Assembly: GCA_035642415.1 (NCBI GenBank) | Contig: DASQSI010000095.1 | Location: forward strand, 1 to 14,416 | DNA: 14,416 nucleotides | Direction of reading: 5' to 3' | Source of the DNA: Rubrobacter_F sp035642415 | GTDB taxonomy: Bacteria; Actinomycetota; Rubrobacteria; Rubrobacterales; Rubrobacteraceae | Notes under the pieces: generated by a model | Databases searched by the model: none | What the model was told of the DNA's origin: nothing | Seen by the model: only the letters and a program-made list of their open reading frames with translations | Made by a program: the position numbers and the translations under genes | Shown here: in pieces, positions 12,677 to 14,416 of the stretch | Layout: each line of letters starts with the position of its first letter | Position numbering within the stretch: position 1 is the stretch's first letter

Positions 12677-13321
12677 CTATGAGTCTGAAGGGATTGTAGG
12701 CTTCCAATCCCTGCGCAAGTGCCCGTTCTTCTCGGCTTTCTTGCGGGCCTGATGCTCGCGCTCAAGCCTATCCGCAGCCTCGGCGAGGAGTTCTTTAATC
12801 TTCTCCAGGCGTCCCCTCTCGGTAGGAAGTTCCAAAATCTGCTGTCGGGTCTCGAGGTCGAACTCGATGCGCCCTGCAATGGCGAACGAGAGGTTGCGGT
12901 AGGGTGACTCTATCTCTATGCCGACCGACCCCTCCGTCGCCGCTTCCACCACCCGCTCCAAGAGCGCCACGCACTCTTCAGCTAAAGAGGTTATTTCTTC
13001 TCCCGGCTCGTCTTCGAGGTACTCGACGTCTCCCACGTAGTACGGCTTGCCGGCGAGGATGTTCTTCAACCTGAAGCGTCGGGAGCCCTCGACCAGGATC
13101 ACGAGCCGCCCGTCCTCGTAGTGCTGCACAAGCTCGACGATCCTCGCCGTGCATCCTACCCGCCGCGTCCCGGACTCGTCGGCCAGTACCATTCCGAACT
13201 CCATACCAGAATCCAGGCACTCGTTCACCATTTGCTTGTAGCGCTCCTCGAAGATGTGCAGCGGCAGGGGTGTCCCCGGCATCAGCACTACGTTGAGCGG
13301 GAAAAGCGGTATGTCCGCCAC
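12677..13321 (-). CDS. Stand-alone LON substrate-binding-domain protein
   Basis: This encodes 214 residues made only of the LON N-terminal (LonSB, PUA-like) domain. The opening IPLFPLNVVLMPGTPLPLHI is the family signature, followed by FEERYKQMVNECL, FGMVLADESG, RVGCTARIVELVQHYEDGR and LVEGSRRFRL. The helical second half (about 120-200) ends in a charged coiled-coil-like tail (ADRLEREHQARKKAEK). No AAA+ ATPase or Ser-Lys protease part follows, so this is not Lon protease. Such stand-alone proteins are widespread in bacteria and their function is not established, though substrate recognition or an adaptor role is often suggested. The start is GTG 13321, with AAGGAG seven bases upstream, rather than a later ATG. 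Confidence 0.9.
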   Translation of the reverse strand: MADIPLFPLNVVLMPGTPLPLHIFEERYKQMVNECLDSGMEFGMVLADESGTRRVGCTARIVELVQHYEDGRLVILVEGSRRFRLKNILAGKPYYVGDVEYLEDEPGEEITSLAEECVALLERVVEAATEGSVGIEIESPYRNLSFAIAGRIEFDLETRQQILELPTERGRLEKIKELLAEAADRLEREHQARKKAEKNGHLRRDWKPTIPSDS

Positions 13322-13348
13322 GCCTTCTCTCCTTCTTTTCTCCCCCTA

Positions 13349-13354
13349 ATTCTA
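13349..13354 (-). promoter_or_regulatory. Candidate -10 box of the LON-domain gene
   Basis: The minus strand reads TAGAAT, one base from consensus, 28 bases upstream of the GTG start, giving a leader of about 20 bases with AAGGAG. The -35 region (CCCGCA at 17 bases) is poor. It lies after the terminator of the upstream oxidase operon, consistent with separate transcription. Confidence 0.4.
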
Positions 13355-13409
13355 ACTCAAAGCCCTCTCTGTGCGGGTATTACAGCGTCGACAAGGAGAG
13401 TACGCTCTG

Positions 13410-13443
13410 TAAAAGAGAAGGGCTCTTAGAGACGCTCCCTTCT
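13410..13443 (-). terminator. Rho-independent terminator of the oxidase operon
   Basis: On the minus strand AGAAGGG (13437-13443) and CCCTTCT (13416-13422) form a perfect 7-bp stem around a 14-base loop, followed by CTTTTACAG, a short T-run. It begins 23 bases after the stop of the 44-residue membrane protein, the expected position for the end of that operon. Confidence 0.6.
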
Positions 13444-13465
13444 TCACGGCTTCGGTGGGTCGCTG

Positions 13466-13600
13466 TTAATCGTCCTTGCTGATCCAGTACGTGAGCAGCA
13501 ACGCTCCACAGAAGATGGTTAGAATCAAGAAGAACGCTGCCAAAAACCGTCCCGGTGAGGGCGCGTAGTCAGGCTGCAGGAGCAGCGCCAACTTGAGCAC
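13466..13600 (-). CDS. Small single-span membrane protein (44 residues) coupled to the oxidase subunit
   Basis: On the minus strand GTG 13600-13598 overlaps the TAG of the oxidase-like gene by one base (TAGTG), and GGGAGGG lies five to six bases upstream, so translation is coupled and well initiated. The peptide starts MLKLALLLQPDYAPSPGR, then has one strong membrane helix at about 19-40 (FLAAFFLILTIFCGALLLTYW) and ends with SKDD and TAA. A terminator follows. Known bd oxidases carry small single-helix subunits (CydX, CydH, CydS) that stabilise the haem-binding subunit. Size, topology and position fit such a role, but I see no sequence match to any of them. Too short for usual gene-calling limits. 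Confidence 0.7.
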   Translation of the reverse strand: MLKLALLLQPDYAPSPGRFLAAFFLILTIFCGALLLTYWISKDD

Positions 13601-14416
13601 TATTTCCCTCCCGCTATGCTCTCACCCGCCGGACAGGGCGTAGGCGTTATTTCCTGCTCAAGCGTAATGCAGTCGTAGATTAGATACCCCGGATCGTTGT
13701 CCACCCTGCGGGCCGTCTCCCTGGTGTAGCCCATGGTCATCATGGTGAGCACGACGGTCACGGCGCAGACTATCAGCGCGTACTGGCTCCATCGGCTCGC
13801 GCGACCCCAGTGGAAGCCAGTGGCGGTGGCCCTCAGGTACAGCGCGATGACAAAAAAGCCTACCAACATCAGCCCGATCAGACCGATGTACTTGTAAGGA
13901 TACATGAACCCGAGCGGTATTTGCTTGCTACCTCCCGGCCCCCCTCCATCGAAGAACACCAACCCGATTTGCGGCACCAGGTTTCCGTTAGCCGGGATCA
14001 TGTTGAGGACCGTGAATAAGGCCGTAAAGCCCAGCGCCCCGACCGACATCTTGCGCAGCGTGGGCGTCGGTTTCACGGCGAACCGCAGCTTGTGCACGAA
14101 GTAGGCCGTGGAAGCGATGCTCATAATGGCGATCCAGGTCATCAGCAAGAGGAAGACCCAGGACTTGTCGCCGAGCATAATCGTTGCGAACGCCTGCGGC
14201 GAGGCCTCACGGATGCTCTTGAGGTACCCGTAGCCGATTACCGGCTGGAGGATGAGGAACCCGAACCCCCAGATGAGCCCCCAGTGGCCCATCCAGTCGT
14301 AGTACTCCCGGTCGTCCTCCCTGGTGCTCCTCAGGTAGCGCCAAGCGGCCCAGCCGGCGATCAAGAAGCCCGTGTACGAGAAGTTTCCGACGAAGCGGTG
14401 CATGGTCAGCGGTACC
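13600..14416 (-). CDS. Cytochrome bd-superfamily oxidase subunit I-like protein (CydA-like), C-terminal part
   Basis: The frame is open through the right edge, with VPLT preceding MHRFVGN in frame, so the visible 270 or so residues are probably the C-terminal part of a longer protein. Six membrane spans are visible: the helix after MHRFVGNFSYTGFLIAGW, HWGLIWGFGFLILQPVIGY, WVFLLLMTWIAIMSIASTAY, MSVGALGFTALFTVLNMIP, YIGLIGLMLVGFFVIALYL and ALIVCAVTVVLTMMTMGYTR. The opening histidine aligns by position with the haem b558 ligand of E. coli CydA (H-x3-5-G near the start of a helix), and MGYTRETARR resembles the closing G-x-x-R-E motif of CydA-type proteins. The canonical GRQPW motif is absent (ARRVDNDPGYLIYDCITLEQE instead), pointing to a divergent branch of the superfamily rather than a standard quinol oxidase. 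The assignment rests on these patterns only. Confidence 0.7.
   Translation of the reverse strand, partial: VPLTMHRFVGNFSYTGFLIAGWAAWRYLRSTREDDREYYDWMGHWGLIWGFGFLILQPVIGYGYLKSIREASPQAFATIMLGDKSWVFLLLMTWIAIMSIASTAYFVHKLRFAVKPTPTLRKMSVGALGFTALFTVLNMIPANGNLVPQIGLVFFDGGGPGGSKQIPLGFMYPYKYIGLIGLMLVGFFVIALYLRATATGFHWGRASRWSQYALIVCAVTVVLTMMTMGYTRETARRVDNDPGYLIYDCITLEQEITPTPCPAGESIAGGK

Noticed and set aside
12516..12752. 78-residue plus-strand frame overlapping the mscS stop as ATGA
   Set aside because: The start looks coupled, but a third of the frame runs antisense to the well-supported LON-domain gene and the sequence resembles no protein. No Shine-Dalgarno was seen.
1..14416. Search by eye for tRNA, rRNA, CRISPR arrays, insertion sequence ends and phage genes
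   Set aside because: No cloverleaf-like segments, regularly spaced repeats, transposase motifs or integrase motifs were found. Subtle small RNAs cannot be excluded without computation.

Overview
The window is a high-GC bacterial chromosomal segment with many TTG and GTG starts, good Shine-Dalgarno sequences and tightly packed genes. Gene content (a three-subunit proton-translocating transhydrogenase with a split alpha subunit, an archaeal-type phosphoglycerate mutase, a family 5 uracil-DNA glycosylase, a bd-superfamily oxidase and a sortase) suggests a deep-branching, possibly thermophilic or radiation-tolerant actinobacterium of the Rubrobacter kind. That placement is inferred from general style and was not checked by search.

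Left third (1-3240, all genes on the minus strand): this part is loose and eroded. It holds the 5' end of an AAC(3)-type N-acetyltransferase running off the left edge, an intact GST-like gene with a decayed copy of its own 5' end just upstream, two unrecognised ORFs, a stand-alone CYTH-domain gene, and a sortase broken by a one-base insertion and an in-frame amber codon ahead of its catalytic cysteine.

Middle (3393-6472, plus strand): the pntAA-pntAB-pntB operon sits behind a consensus -10 box. The PntAA subunit carries a roughly 70-residue, very acidic segment where the NAD(H)-contacting mobile loop normally lies. This is the most unusual protein feature in the window. A convergent metallo-beta-lactamase-fold gene follows on the minus strand.

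Right-centre (7618-12519, plus strand): a dense run of apgM (glycolysis), a family 5 uracil-DNA glycosylase overlapping apgM by ATGA, a doubtful 46-codon ORF, an HD-domain phosphohydrolase with its own promoter, D-Ala-D-Ala ligase, and a MscS channel overlapping ddl by one base.

Right end (12677-14416, minus strand): a LON substrate-binding-domain protein preceded by its own promoter, then the terminator of an operon containing a bd-superfamily oxidase subunit I-like protein (5' end outside the window). A 44-residue single-span membrane protein is translationally coupled to it through a TAGTG overlap and would be missed by length-limited gene callers.

No rRNA, tRNA, CRISPR array, insertion sequence or att site was seen. 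There is no clear new multi-gene system. The best leads are the acidic PntAA insertion, the small membrane protein coupled to the oxidase subunit, and the visible gene decay on the left.
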